Source: an uncultured Anaerolineae bacterium
GTDB taxonomy: Bacteria > Chloroflexota > Anaerolineae > J036 > Brachytrichaceae
Assembly (NCBI GenBank): GCA_937959265.1
Contig: CALGMA010000008.1
Span: forward strand, 124,001-188,000
Direction: 5' to 3'
DNA: 64,000 nucleotides
In this document: positions 8,246-17,287 of the stretch, piece by piece
Position numbering within the stretch: the stretch's first letter is position 1
How the letters are laid out: every line of letters starts with the position of its first letter
Notes under the pieces: generated by a model
Databases searched by the model: none
What the model saw: the letters and a program-made list of their open reading frames with translations, nothing else
What the model was told of the DNA's origin: nothing
Translations under genes and position numbers: made by a program

Positions 8246-10021
8246 ATGAGCAAAAAACTGAACCGTCGTGAGTTCTTGCGCATGTCGGCTGCTTCAGCCG
8301 GCACATTGGCGCTAGCCGCATGTGCACCCCAGGCAGCGGCGCCGGCGGCGCCGACAACGGCTCCCGCAGCTACTGAGCCGCCGGCAGCGGCTGTAGAGGC
8401 AACAGCAGCTCCCACGCCTGCTGCCGTGACGGCTTCTAGCTGCCAAATGGATTGGAATCCCACCTTCCCCCAGCCCTTCAAGGTATATGATCCTCCCGTA
8501 GAAGTAGCGGTGATCTGGAACCCCGGGCTCACCTTTCCCGAGGGGATGAGTTGGAACAACAATCCCATGTATAACCGCACGGTCGAACATACGGGGATCC
8601 GGTTTACCCTTCACTGGGAAGCATATGGCGAGCTGCGCGAGCAAAAGCTGGCAGCAGACCTGGCTGCTGGAACGCTTCCCGATGCCTTTCACGCAGGTGG
8701 ACTCCTTCTGGCACAGCTCATTGACGACGACGTCATCGAAGATATTAGGCCGATCTGGGAGGCCACCGCTTCGCCACTCACGAAGGAGAAGAAAATGTAT
8801 GCGAGCCACAAGTGGTGGAAGCCGGTCTTGCGCGGTGAGAAGCTCTACGGTATTCCTTTCACATGGGGCCCTGCATACAACGTGGATAACCTCTGCTTCA
8901 TCCGCCAAGATTGGCTGGACAAGTTAGGACTCCAGCCTCCCGAGACCATTGAGGAATGGGGAGAGGTCGCCCGTGCTTTCCGCGATGCCGGTTTGTGCCA
9001 GTTCGGTATCAACGCCTGCAAGCGCCTGGTCACCTGGTACCAGAGCCTTGATCCCATTTTCGGCGCGTTTGGCGTCATGCCTACTTTCTGGGTGAAAGCC
9101 AACGATGGCACGTTGAAATATGACAGCATTTCCCCAGAGATAAAGGATGCGCTGGCCGTCATTCGGCAGTGGTACGAGGAAGGGTTGATCGATCCCGACT
9201 TCTACACCTATAGTGAGGGCGATGCTGCCGGCCACATCGCGGCTTCGAAGATCGGCCTATTCACTGCACCCTGGTGGCATGGTGGCGGCCAGGTCAAGCT
9301 GGAGAACGATAATCCGGGGATGAAACTGGCGATGATTCCCTATCCCAAGGGGCCGCAAGGTAAACAGGGGCGTAAAGCCTCAGGTGAAGTAGGGCCTTGC
9401 GTCGTATTCAAGAAGGGGTTAGATCCGGTCAAGATCGAGGCGTGTATCAACAACTTGAACTGGCACATCGAAATGCACGTCAACTGGCAAAAGTATCAGC
9501 AGTACGGCGAATGGCGCAACAGCCATGCCTTCGTCGAGGGCCTGGAATGGGTCTGGGGTGAAAACTGCGAGTTGAAGGATGGACCGATTGCTATGCCGGG
9601 CACCTACGCCTGGATGGACACGATTGATTTCGGGTTCCCCTATATGGTCTATCCCACCTATCAGGCTGAGCCGTTCCAAGACATCCTCAAGTGGTCCAAA
9701 GAAGATCCGGCCAAGCTCAACCAAGCGCAACGCTTCTTGCTGAGCAACCCGATAACGCTGCGCGAGGCTGAATACTATTCTAGGGTCTTCGATACCTTGA
9801 ACGTGCAGATCGTCAATGAGTACTTCGGCAACCCCACGGAGGTGATGAAGAAGCATCTGCCGGATCTCTTCAGCCTCGAATCGGAGGTGTTCACCAACAT
9901 CGTCATCGGCAATGAACCACTCGATCGCTTCGACGGCTTCGTAGAAGAGTGGAAGGCTAAGGGCGGCGATGAGGTGACGCGCGAAGTGAACACCTGGTAT
10001 AAGGCTGCTTACGGTGGTTGA
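8246..10021 (+). CDS. Extracellular sugar-binding lipoprotein of an LplABC-type ABC importer
   Basis: The product has 591 residues. The N-terminus has a twin-arginine motif (NRREFLRM) and then a lipobox (LALAAC), so it is probably exported folded and lipid-anchored at Cys26 or so. An Ala/Pro/Thr-rich linker (about residues 27-65) separates the anchor from a long family-1 type solute-binding domain. The size and the two partners (LplB-type and LplC/YtcP-type permeases directly downstream) match the LipO/LplA group that binds oligosaccharides, often pectic or other plant-derived ones. An AGGAGGA site is well placed before the ATG. A family 2 glycosidase follows in the same operon, so the ligand is probably a galactoside- or uronide-containing sugar (inference). 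Confidence 0.92.
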   Translation: MSKKLNRREFLRMSAASAGTLALAACAPQAAAPAAPTTAPAATEPPAAAVEATAAPTPAAVTASSCQMDWNPTFPQPFKVYDPPVEVAVIWNPGLTFPEGMSWNNNPMYNRTVEHTGIRFTLHWEAYGELREQKLAADLAAGTLPDAFHAGGLLLAQLIDDDVIEDIRPIWEATASPLTKEKKMYASHKWWKPVLRGEKLYGIPFTWGPAYNVDNLCFIRQDWLDKLGLQPPETIEEWGEVARAFRDAGLCQFGINACKRLVTWYQSLDPIFGAFGVMPTFWVKANDGTLKYDSISPEIKDALAVIRQWYEEGLIDPDFYTYSEGDAAGHIAASKIGLFTAPWWHGGGQVKLENDNPGMKLAMIPYPKGPQGKQGRKASGEVGPCVVFKKGLDPVKIEACINNLNWHIEMHVNWQKYQQYGEWRNSHAFVEGLEWVWGENCELKDGPIAMPGTYAWMDTIDFGFPYMVYPTYQAEPFQDILKWSKEDPAKLNQAQRFLLSNPITLREAEYYSRVFDTLNVQIVNEYFGNPTEVMKKHLPDLFSLESEVFTNIVIGNEPLDRFDGFVEEWKAKGGDEVTREVNTWYKAAYGG

Positions 10022-10043
10022 TCGGCAGTTGGGTTAACCTCGC

Positions 10044-10082
10044 TGAGCGGACTCGGGCCCATGTCCAGCCCGAGTCCGCTCA
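10044..10082 (+). terminator. Strong hairpin between binding-protein and permease genes
   Basis: A perfect 15-base inverted repeat (left arm TGAGCGGACTCGGGC, right arm its exact complement) encloses a 9-base loop. No T-run follows, so it is more likely a partial attenuator or an mRNA-stabilising 3' structure than a full terminator. Such hairpins after a binding-protein gene commonly keep its mRNA more abundant than the permease mRNA, as in the E. coli malE-malF spacer. Confidence 0.7.
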
Positions 10083-10108
10083 ATTCGTTGCAGGACCAGC
10101 ATGTAAGC

Positions 10109-11095
10109 ATGGCAGAGGTCATCCGCACATCCGCAGGCGCATCCCCCGGAGCGAGAGCGCCAGAGACGACCGTAGAGCGCAGGCCACCGCTCCGAGTTAT
10201 CCTGCGACAACACTGGATGCTGTACGTCATGTTAGTGCCGGCGCTCACGCTGTTGGCGCTCTTCCATTTCTATCCCATTTGGGGGGTGCTCATCGCGTTC
10301 AAGGATTACAGCCCTGTGAAGGGCATCATAGAGTCGCCCTGGGTGGGGTTGGATAACTTCCGGCGCTTCTTCGAGAGTCAGAACGCCTGGCCCATCATCC
10401 GCAACACGCTCTTCATCGCGGTGGGCAAGATCGTTTTCGTTCAGTTGGTTGCCCTCATATTTGCACTGATGCTGAACGAGGTGCGCATCCGTCTTTTCAA
10501 ACGCACCGTGCAAACGGCGACGACGCTGCCGCATTTCCTTTCGTGGGTGATCATCGGTGGGATCATGGTGCAGATCCTGTCTACGACCGGTGTGGTGAAT
10601 CGCTTGATCGGCGCGTTGGGCATAGCTCCGATTCGCTTTCTCGGCAAGGCGGATATCTTTCCCTGGACGCTGATCTTCTCCGAAGTATGGAAGGAGTTCG
10701 GCTTCTCGGCCGTGATCTACCTGGCCGCATTGACTGCGATCAACCCGGAGTTGTATGAGGCGGCCGCGGTGGATGGCGCTGGCCGTTTCGCCCGCTTGTT
10801 TTATATCACCCTGCCCGGTATCCGTCCTACCGTGATCCTGATGGCGTGCCTGAGCCTGGGGGGTGTGCTAAACGCTGGCTTCGAGCAAGTGCTAGTCTTG
10901 TACAACCCGGTCGTGTATAAGACGGGAGATATCATTGATACATTCGTCTTTCGGGTTGGCCTCGTTGGGCAGGGCGGTGTGCCTGATTACAGTTTGGGTA
11001 CCGCCGTCGGGTTACTCAAATCAGGCATTGGCTTCTTTCTCATCCTGCTCTCGTATTGGCTGGCAGATCGGTTTGCGAATTACCGCATCTTCTAG
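10109..11095 (+). CDS. Sugar ABC transporter permease, LplB type
   Basis: The product has 328 residues from the chosen ATG. An ATG 16 codons upstream falls in the loop of the intergenic hairpin, so the downstream ATG is preferred. Six hydrophobic helices are visible, the first at MLYVMLVPALTLLALFHFY. The EAA loop that docks on the ATPase is present (YEAAAVDGAGRFARLFYITLPG). The segment IAFKDYSP and the length fit the LplB/UgpA-like permease family. It pairs with the next permease; no ATPase gene is present in this operon, so a shared MsmK/UgpC-type ATPase encoded elsewhere is likely. Confidence 0.92.
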   Translation: MAEVIRTSAGASPGARAPETTVERRPPLRVILRQHWMLYVMLVPALTLLALFHFYPIWGVLIAFKDYSPVKGIIESPWVGLDNFRRFFESQNAWPIIRNTLFIAVGKIVFVQLVALIFALMLNEVRIRLFKRTVQTATTLPHFLSWVIIGGIMVQILSTTGVVNRLIGALGIAPIRFLGKADIFPWTLIFSEVWKEFGFSAVIYLAALTAINPELYEAAAVDGAGRFARLFYITLPGIRPTVILMACLSLGGVLNAGFEQVLVLYNPVVYKTGDIIDTFVFRVGLVGQGGVPDYSLGTAVGLLKSGIGFFLILLSYWLADRFANYRIF

Positions 11096-11152
11096 CTACC
11101 CGCGATGCACAAGTTCTCTTTCTGGATGCCGAGCGCAAAGGATTGAAGGGCG

Positions 11153-12049
11153 ATGGTAGGCAAAGCCAGTTTCTCCGATCGGATTGTGGACGCGATCTTG
11201 TATGCCATACTTCTGGTCTTGGCGTTGATGTGCGTGGCGCCTTTCATCCACGTCGCCGCGTTGTCACTCAGCAGCCAGGGAGCAGTTGCCGCCCGTCAAG
11301 TTGGGCTGTGGCCGGTGGGGATGCATCTGCAAAACTACGACTTCATCATAGCGGATAAGCTATTCATCAACTCATTCGGAATCTCCGTGCTGCGCGTGAT
11401 CGCTGGTGTGAGCCTAGGGTTATTGGTTACCGTGATCACGGCATATCCCTTGTCGCGTGACAACCTGTATATGCCCGGTCGCACGATCTTCAAGTTGCTT
11501 TTGTTATTCGGCATGATGTTCAGCGGCGGCTTGATCCCCTACTTTTTGGCTTTGCGTGATCTGGGTTTGTTGAACACATTCTGGGTGTTGATCATCCCAC
11601 TCGCCCTCAACATCTTCCACGTCATCTTGGTGATCAATTTCTTCCGTGGCATCCCTCAAGAGTTGTGGGAAGCGGCTGTCTTGGATGGCGCCAATCATTT
11701 GCAGGTGCTCTTCCAGGTTTTTCTCCCGATTTCGAAACCGGTTTTGGCAACTGTGACACTATTCTCGGCGGTGATGCATTGGAATTCGTGGTTCGATGGC
11801 GTGATCTTCCTCAAGGAAGCCTCACAGTGGCCGTTGCAGAGTTATCTCTACTCCAAGGTCACAACGCGCATGTTGCAATGGCAGACGGCGACATCGGCTG
11901 AACGTGCCGGCCAGGTCTTTCAGGAGGCGACGCCAGAAGGGTTGGCGACGGCCATGATTCTGATCGCGACGATTCCAATCTTGCTTGTCTATCCGTTGTT
12001 GCAGCGCTACTTTGTGACTGGCCTGACCCTGGGCTCGATTAAAGAATGA
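11153..12049 (+). CDS. Sugar ABC transporter permease, LplC/YtcP type
   Basis: The product has 298 residues with six predicted membrane helices. It has the family features of LplC/YtcP permeases: APFIHVAALSLSS near the N-terminus, YPLSRDNLYMPGR, an EAA loop (LWEAAVLDGANHLQVLFQVFLPI), and a C-terminus ending in YFVTGLTLGSIKE, which is typical of the group. A GAAGGG site precedes the ATG. Its stop overlaps an ATG (ATGA) that begins the N-terminal part of the glycosidase reading frame, which supports co-translation with that enzyme. Confidence 0.93.
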   Translation: MVGKASFSDRIVDAILYAILLVLALMCVAPFIHVAALSLSSQGAVAARQVGLWPVGMHLQNYDFIIADKLFINSFGISVLRVIAGVSLGLLVTVITAYPLSRDNLYMPGRTIFKLLLLFGMMFSGGLIPYFLALRDLGLLNTFWVLIIPLALNIFHVILVINFFRGIPQELWEAAVLDGANHLQVLFQVFLPISKPVLATVTLFSAVMHWNSWFDGVIFLKEASQWPLQSYLYSKVTTRMLQWQTATSAERAGQVFQEATPEGLATAMILIATIPILLVYPLLQRYFVTGLTLGSIKE

Positions 12050-12155
12050 CCATGACGCGCCGCGATCTCTTTGCGGAGATTGCTGTAGATCATCCGATCG
12101 CCGATGCGCAAACGCGCGTATTGGCGCGGGCTGCGCTCATCGAGCCGCAGCCCCC
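12046..12155 (+). other. N-terminal part of the family 2 glycosidase, separated by a frameshift
   Basis: This frame opens with ATGA overlapping the permease stop and encodes MTMTRRDLFAEIAVDHPIAD and about 17 more residues, a normal-looking protein start. It runs into a block of five C (12151-12155). The frame of the downstream glycosidase is open through the same place but has no ATG or GTG upstream. Adding one C joins the two frames as ...IEPQPPDLPGRF... and would give a single protein of about 1018 residues. The change is either a sequencing or assembly undercall in a homopolymer or a real mutation. Confidence 0.65.
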
Positions 12156-12158
12156 GAT

Positions 12159-15107
12159 TTGCCTGGTCGTTTTCTGTCATCAGAGTCGCACGACCCGGCT
12201 GCTGTCTTTTCGCCAGCGCCTAAGCTTGATACGCCCGATCAACTGGCGCAGGTTTTAGAAGACTACCGTCGTCGCTATGCTCCCTTTCTCATAAACCTGT
12301 CGCCTCAGCCAGAGACGACGCGCATTCGTCTGCCGATACATGAATTCGACTGGCGCGTCGCGACGCCGGAAGATGTGTCGAATTTCGTCGGCGTGCTAGA
12401 GGGTCAAGGACGCTGGCAGCGCGTGCGCATTCCCCACTACGGCGGACCGCTCGGGCGCGCGATGACTTTCTACCGTGCTCGCTTCATGCTCGATGAGGAC
12501 ATGCTGGCCCGTGATGCGCTCTTCATCTCCTTTGGCGGGGTGGACTACCGTGCGCATGTCTTCCTCAACGGGGCATATCTTGGTTCGCATGAAGGGTTCT
12601 TCGCGCCATTCGAGTTCGATTGCCGCGCGGCTGCGCGACTGGGAGAAAACATCTTGGTTGTTCGTGTGGAGAACGACGCGATCTGTATGGGCAATGACTC
12701 CTGGGGAGCGGATGGACATTTATATGAGGGGGACAAGCTGTATGCTGCCTCCGGGCCCGGCTATGACGAACCAGAAGTGGGTTGGCATCACTGTCCGCCC
12801 GGCATGGGTATCTATCAGCAAGTATGTGTTGAGGCGAGGCCGGCGCTTTTCGTCTCCGATATCTTCGTTCGCCCGTTGCTCGACCGAGCTTCAGCAGAAG
12901 CTTGGGTGGAGGTGTACAACGCCACCCCTGTGCGTCGCCCCGTGACCATCGAACTGTCGCTCTTTGGTCAGAATTTTGCAGAAACGGTCTTGGTCGGTGA
13001 GCGCTATGAACTTGCCGGTCCGGCCGGGCCGGCTGCCAACCAATATCGCTTGCCCTTCGAGGTGCCCCATCCGCGCGTTTGGGATCTCGAAACACCCTGG
13101 CTCTATCAGCTTCATGTGCGGCTCTTAGACGCCGATGGATGCATCTTGGACGTGCAACAAACGCAATTCGGTATGCGTTCTTTTCGCATGGACACCGACG
13201 GCGAACCCAAGGGGCGTTTCTACCTGAACGGCCGGCCGATTCGCTTGCGCGGCGCGAATACGATGGGGTTCGAACAGCAGGACGTCATGCAGGGCGATCT
13301 GGATCGGCTGCGTGACGACATCCTACTCGCCAAGATTTGCCACATGAACTTCCTTCGACTCACCCAGCGCCCGGTGCAGCCGGCAGTCTATGACATGTGC
13401 GACAAGCTGGGACTGATGACGCAAACAGATTTGCCCCTCTTTGGCGTGTTGCGCCGTAATCAGTTCGTAGAGGCTGTGCGCCAGGCCGGTGAAATGGAAC
13501 GCCTGGTGCGCAATCATCCTTGCAATATCTTGGTCACTTACATCAACGAACCCTTCCCGCGCGGATGGAACAAGCTGCATCGTCATCTCTCGCGTTCAGA
13601 GTTGGAGAGCTTCTTCCTGGCGGCCGATCAGGCGGTGCATCTGGCTAATCCGGATCGCGTCATCAAAGCGGTGGATGGAGATTACGATCCGCCAGGGCCC
13701 GGCTTGCCCGATAACCATTGTTACTGTGGCTGGTACAACGGACATGGCCTGGACTTAGGCAAGCTTCATAAGGGCTATTGGCAAAGGGTGAAGTCCGGCT
13801 GGTTCTATGGCTGTGGTGAGTTCGGCGCCGAAGGGCTTGATCCGACCGACTTGATGCGCCGGCGCTATCCCTTGGCATGGCTGCCGCAAACGCCCGATGA
13901 AGAGTGCAACTGGACACCGGATCGCATTCCCGGTGCCCAAACCGGTCGTTTCCATTACTTGTGGTTCGATACGCAGCACAGCATCGCTAACTGGTGCGCT
14001 GCCAGCCAGGAGCATCAAGCCTGGGTCACGCGCCTGATGACTGAGGCCTTTCGACGTGATGGCCGGATGGTCTCCTTCGCCATCCATCTCTTCATCGACG
14101 CCTTCCCGGCGAGCTGGATGAAGACGATCATGGACACCGAGCGGCGACCGAAACCGGCCTACTTCGCTTATCGGGAAGCACTGACCCCGCTCATGGTCAA
14201 CCTGTGTGCAGATCGTTGGGGGTTCTGGAGTGGAGAGCCGATGCTCGTTGAGGCTTGGATATGCAACGATCTGCTCGATGTGCCCGAAACGCTCTGGTTA
14301 CATTACCAATTGGAGCTTGAGGGTCGAGTGGCCTTCAGTCAGCGCATGCAGGCCAGCGTTCCGGCTTGCGACAGTGCTTTCCAAGGGTTCCTACGTTTGC
14401 CCGCGCCTTGCGTCGAGCGACGCACACCCGCGGTGGTTCGCCTGGGACTATTGACTGTGCAAGGTCGGGTGGTTCATGACACGGCGATCAACGTAGAGAT
14501 ATTCCCTCGCCTAGCTGAGAGGCGAAGGACAGTGCAGGTTATCGGTTCTGAGCATGATGCGGCCGGACGGCTTGCCCGTGTGCTTGGCCTAGATGTTGCT
14601 GATCCAAGCTCGATTCATCCGCGTATGATCTTGATCGGTGACCCGGAGGCTTACGCGTCGCGCAAAGATGAAGTGACCGAATCCGTATTCCGTGGCGCTA
14701 CCGCTATCTTTCTGAAGCTGCCGATTGGGCAACACGAAATCTGTGGCGATAAAGTCGAGGTATCCCTTTGTGGGATGAATCCGCGCCATTTTGTCTCGCG
14801 CGCCACCGGGCACCCACTCGTCGTCGGTTTCGAGCCCTTCGACTTTCGTTTCTGGTATGACGATGAGGCCGGTTACGTCACGCCGCTGCTCGCCAGCGTC
14901 TTTCGTGCACCCGGCTGGACGCCGATCTTGGCTTCGGGTAATGGAAGCTGGCTGGGTGACTGGGAGCCAGCGCTGGTGGCAGCCGAAAAGCGATTCGGCG
15001 CCGGCCTCTTGCGCATTTGCCAGGTGGACTTGGCCAATCGGGTTGTTGGGAATCCGACAGCAGCTGAATTTGCGCAGCGTCTGTTGAATATTACCTCGCC
15101 GGCGTAA
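12159..15107 (+). CDS. Glycoside hydrolase family 2 protein (beta-galactosidase/beta-glucuronidase-like)
   Basis: The open frame encodes 982 residues from a TTG that is probably not the true start (see the N-terminal fragment just upstream). The layout is that of GH2 enzymes: a jelly-roll sugar-binding domain (FLNGAYLGSHEGFFAPFEFD), an immunoglobulin-like domain ending in QTQFGMRSF, then a TIM barrel starting at FYLNGRPIRLRGANTMGFEQ. The acid/base Glu is in VTYINEPFP and the nucleophile Glu is probably in YGCGEFGAEG. The last 250 residues are an extra domain of uncertain role. No signal peptide is seen, so it probably acts inside the cell on sugars brought in by the importer encoded just upstream. 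The exact glycoside cannot be told. Confidence 0.88.
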   Translation: MPGRFLSSESHDPAAVFSPAPKLDTPDQLAQVLEDYRRRYAPFLINLSPQPETTRIRLPIHEFDWRVATPEDVSNFVGVLEGQGRWQRVRIPHYGGPLGRAMTFYRARFMLDEDMLARDALFISFGGVDYRAHVFLNGAYLGSHEGFFAPFEFDCRAAARLGENILVVRVENDAICMGNDSWGADGHLYEGDKLYAASGPGYDEPEVGWHHCPPGMGIYQQVCVEARPALFVSDIFVRPLLDRASAEAWVEVYNATPVRRPVTIELSLFGQNFAETVLVGERYELAGPAGPAANQYRLPFEVPHPRVWDLETPWLYQLHVRLLDADGCILDVQQTQFGMRSFRMDTDGEPKGRFYLNGRPIRLRGANTMGFEQQDVMQGDLDRLRDDILLAKICHMNFLRLTQRPVQPAVYDMCDKLGLMTQTDLPLFGVLRRNQFVEAVRQAGEMERLVRNHPCNILVTYINEPFPRGWNKLHRHLSRSELESFFLAADQAVHLANPDRVIKAVDGDYDPPGPGLPDNHCYCGWYNGHGLDLGKLHKGYWQRVKSGWFYGCGEFGAEGLDPTDLMRRRYPLAWLPQTPDEECNWTPDRIPGAQTGRFHYLWFDTQHSIANWCAASQEHQAWVTRLMTEAFRRDGRMVSFAIHLFIDAFPASWMKTIMDTERRPKPAYFAYREALTPLMVNLCADRWGFWSGEPMLVEAWICNDLLDVPETLWLHYQLELEGRVAFSQRMQASVPACDSAFQGFLRLPAPCVERRTPAVVRLGLLTVQGRVVHDTAINVEIFPRLAERRRTVQVIGSEHDAAGRLARVLGLDVADPSSIHPRMILIGDPEAYASRKDEVTESVFRGATAIFLKLPIGQHEICGDKVEVSLCGMNPRHFVSRATGHPLVVGFEPFDFRFWYDDEAGYVTPLLASVFRAPGWTPILASGNGSWLGDWEPALVAAEKRFGAGLLRICQVDLANRVVGNPTAAEFAQRLLNITSPA

Positions 15108-15154
15108 CACCGATTGCTCCGTTGATGACCTGACGTACGCGATGGACGGGGGCT

Positions 15155-15979
15155 TCATGTATGCCGCCCACGCCTTTCGACGCGGAAGCGCTCGATATTG
15201 CCGTTGTCGGCGACTGTGACGTAGGCCGTCCGGCCATCTGGCCCGCCGAATGTGATGTTGGTGCATCGTGCGCCATGCAGTTGTACCTCCAGCAGCAGCT
15301 CACCGCTCGGCGATACCTTGGCTACGGTGCCTTTGCCCCAGCGCGTGATATAGAGATTACCGTCCATGTCGCAGCGCATGCCGTCCATTGCATAGTCAGG
15401 GAAATGGATGAGCAGGCGCTTGTTGCTGATCTCTCCTTGCGGCGATAGGTCGTAGGCCCATACGTTGCGCTGCACCGTCTCGTTGACATAGAGCGTTCGT
15501 CCGTCGGGCGAGACCTCGATGCCGTTAGTGGTGCCCATCCCGCGCTCGAGCAAGACGAACCGACGGTCATGGCCGATGCGCCATATCTGGCCATCGCCGC
15601 GCGCCCAGTGGGGATCGCTGGCAAACAGGATGTCGTCATCGGTGATGCAGATGTCGTTGGGTTGATTGGCCGCCGGCTCGTGCGCGTAGACACTGATCGC
15701 GCGCGTGGCCATATCCACTTTTAGGATGTTGTGGTTCGTATAGTCAGCGATCAACATGTCGCCCTGCGACGTGAAACGGATGCCGTTGCCGATACTGCCG
15801 TTCGGCAACTCGACGAATACGCTGCATTCGCCGTCCGGCGTCACCCGGCCGATGGTCCCCTGGCGCGCGAAGTTCACCGCGTAGATGTTGCCGGCGCGGT
15901 TGCACGCCGGCCCCTCGATGCCATCCGTGAAGCCGCCGCGCGCCGTGAACTCAGTAGCCACGTAGAGATCCTCTGCCAT
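15155..15979 (-). CDS. SMP-30/gluconolactonase-family protein
   Basis: The product has 274 residues and reads as a six-bladed beta-propeller of the SMP-30/gluconolactonase/LRE family. Metal-site segments are recognisable: DGIEGPACNRAGNIY with the first-blade Glu, QPNDICITDDD with the Asn-Asp pair, and AMDGMRCDMDGNLYITRW with the later Asp. Family members hydrolyse sugar lactones to aldonic acids. It is the last gene of a four-gene leftward operon behind a Gfo/Idh-type dehydrogenase. A dehydrogenase that makes a lactone and a lactonase that opens it are a natural pair. Convergent with the glycosidase gene, with 47 bases between stops. Confidence 0.88.
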   Translation of the reverse strand: MAEDLYVATEFTARGGFTDGIEGPACNRAGNIYAVNFARQGTIGRVTPDGECSVFVELPNGSIGNGIRFTSQGDMLIADYTNHNILKVDMATRAISVYAHEPAANQPNDICITDDDILFASDPHWARGDGQIWRIGHDRRFVLLERGMGTTNGIEVSPDGRTLYVNETVQRNVWAYDLSPQGEISNKRLLIHFPDYAMDGMRCDMDGNLYITRWGKGTVAKVSPSGELLLEVQLHGARCTNITFGGPDGRTAYVTVADNGNIERFRVERRGRHT

Positions 15980-16000
15980 ATTTGCCTCTGTGTATGTTTG

Positions 16001-17215
16001 TTATACGGCCAGTAGGTCGGCAATATTCATCGGTTGGCCGGATGCGATGCTCTTGTTTGCGCCGATCCCGATCAGTATGCTCATCGCACCGGCGCGCGCG
16101 CCGGCCATGTGGCCGAGCGGGTCGGGTATCGGCTTGCCGCCGAACAGGCGTTCCAGCAGCAGCGGGTCGCCGCCGCCATGCCCGCCCTCTACGGCAGGCA
16201 CCTCGCGCATGGTCAGGTTGCCTCGGGCGTCGAACAGTTTGATCTGCCGCGCTTGGCCGGCCAACGGCCCGCTTTCGATTTCTTCCAGCTCCATGCGCCC
16301 GCCCGTGCCGGTGATGCTGGCGCGCCAGCCCTCATATGGCGAGTAGGCGATGAGCGAATAGGCCAACTGTGCGCCGCCAGCGTAGCGCACGCTCACGCTC
16401 ATCGTGTCGTAGATGTCTATCTCTTCGCTGAAGACGCAGCGGTCGCGGAAGTAACCATCGTGTTGCTCGGCATCGAAGTAGAGCGCTTTCATGGTCGGGT
16501 CGCCGGCATAGTCCACGAAGAATTCGCACGTTTGCGCATAGTCGCATGTGCTGCATCGTTCACCGCGCTCGGCGCGGGTGGGGCCGTAGAACTGGCGCGA
16601 CCCGAAGCCGAACACGCGCTCCGGCTCGTCGTCCAACCACCAGTTGACCAGGTCGAAGTGATGTGTGCTCTTGTGCACCAGCAGGCCGCCGCTGTTCTCC
16701 ATGCGGCGGTGCCAGCGCCGGAAGTAGTCTGCGCCGTGCCGGCGGTCGAGGATCCACTCGAAGTCCACGTTGAGCACGCGGCCCAAGGCTCCGGAGCGGA
16801 TGACCTCTTTGGCCAGCGTGACGTAGGGCATGAAGCGATAGTTGAAGGTGACGGTGACTTTCCTGCCGCTGCGCCGTTCGGCCTCCAGGATGGCCCGGCA
16901 TTTCTCGTCGTCAATCGTCATCGGCTTTTCGGCGATGGCGTCGCAGCCGGCCTCCAGCGCGCGGATGATGTATTCGTGATGATAGCGATCCACGGTGGTC
17001 ACGATCACGCAATTCGGCTTTGTCTCGCGCAGCATCGCGTCGAAGTCATTGAAGACCGGCGGATGCGTGGTGCGCTCGCTCAGCAAGTGGGCGCGATGCG
17101 GGTTGATGTCGAACACGCCGACGATGCGCGCAGTATCGCGGAATCGCCGGGCAATGGGGATGGCGAACATGCCGATGGCGCGGCTGCTGGCGCCGGCAAA
17201 TGCGTAGGTCTTCAT
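16001..17215 (-). CDS. Gfo/Idh/MocA-family oxidoreductase
   Basis: The product has 404 residues. The N-terminal Rossmann fold opens with YAFAGASSRAIGMFAIPI (a variant of the GxGxxG dinucleotide loop) and contains EKPMTIDD, the conserved EKP motif of the family whose Lys is catalytic. The C-terminal domain has HKSTHHFDLVNWWLDDEP, the usual HxxD substrate region. A Cys cluster (CSTCDYAQTC) around residue 235 is a less usual detail and may be a structural or metal site. The enzyme probably oxidises a sugar, inositol or amino sugar with NAD(P). The ATG chosen is 9 codons inside the longest frame and gives the normal family start. Lies 21 bases before the lactonase gene. Confidence 0.9.
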   Translation of the reverse strand: MKTYAFAGASSRAIGMFAIPIARRFRDTARIVGVFDINPHRAHLLSERTTHPPVFNDFDAMLRETKPNCVIVTTVDRYHHEYIIRALEAGCDAIAEKPMTIDDEKCRAILEAERRSGRKVTVTFNYRFMPYVTLAKEVIRSGALGRVLNVDFEWILDRRHGADYFRRWHRRMENSGGLLVHKSTHHFDLVNWWLDDEPERVFGFGSRQFYGPTRAERGERCSTCDYAQTCEFFVDYAGDPTMKALYFDAEQHDGYFRDRCVFSEEIDIYDTMSVSVRYAGGAQLAYSLIAYSPYEGWRASITGTGGRMELEEIESGPLAGQARQIKLFDARGNLTMREVPAVEGGHGGGDPLLLERLFGGKPIPDPLGHMAGARAGAMSILIGIGANKSIASGQPMNIADLLAV

Positions 17216-17287
17216 CGGTCGTGTTAGCGCGTGCGGCGCCAACGCGCTATGTTTGTATCATAGTTGCGCTCGACCGGCCATCTGTTC

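Noticed and set aside
16034..17227. Long open frame (397 codons) on the plus strand
   Set aside because: It is antisense to the Gfo/Idh oxidoreductase, which has clear family motifs; its translation is low-complexity Ala/Val/Arg/His and has no ribosome site.
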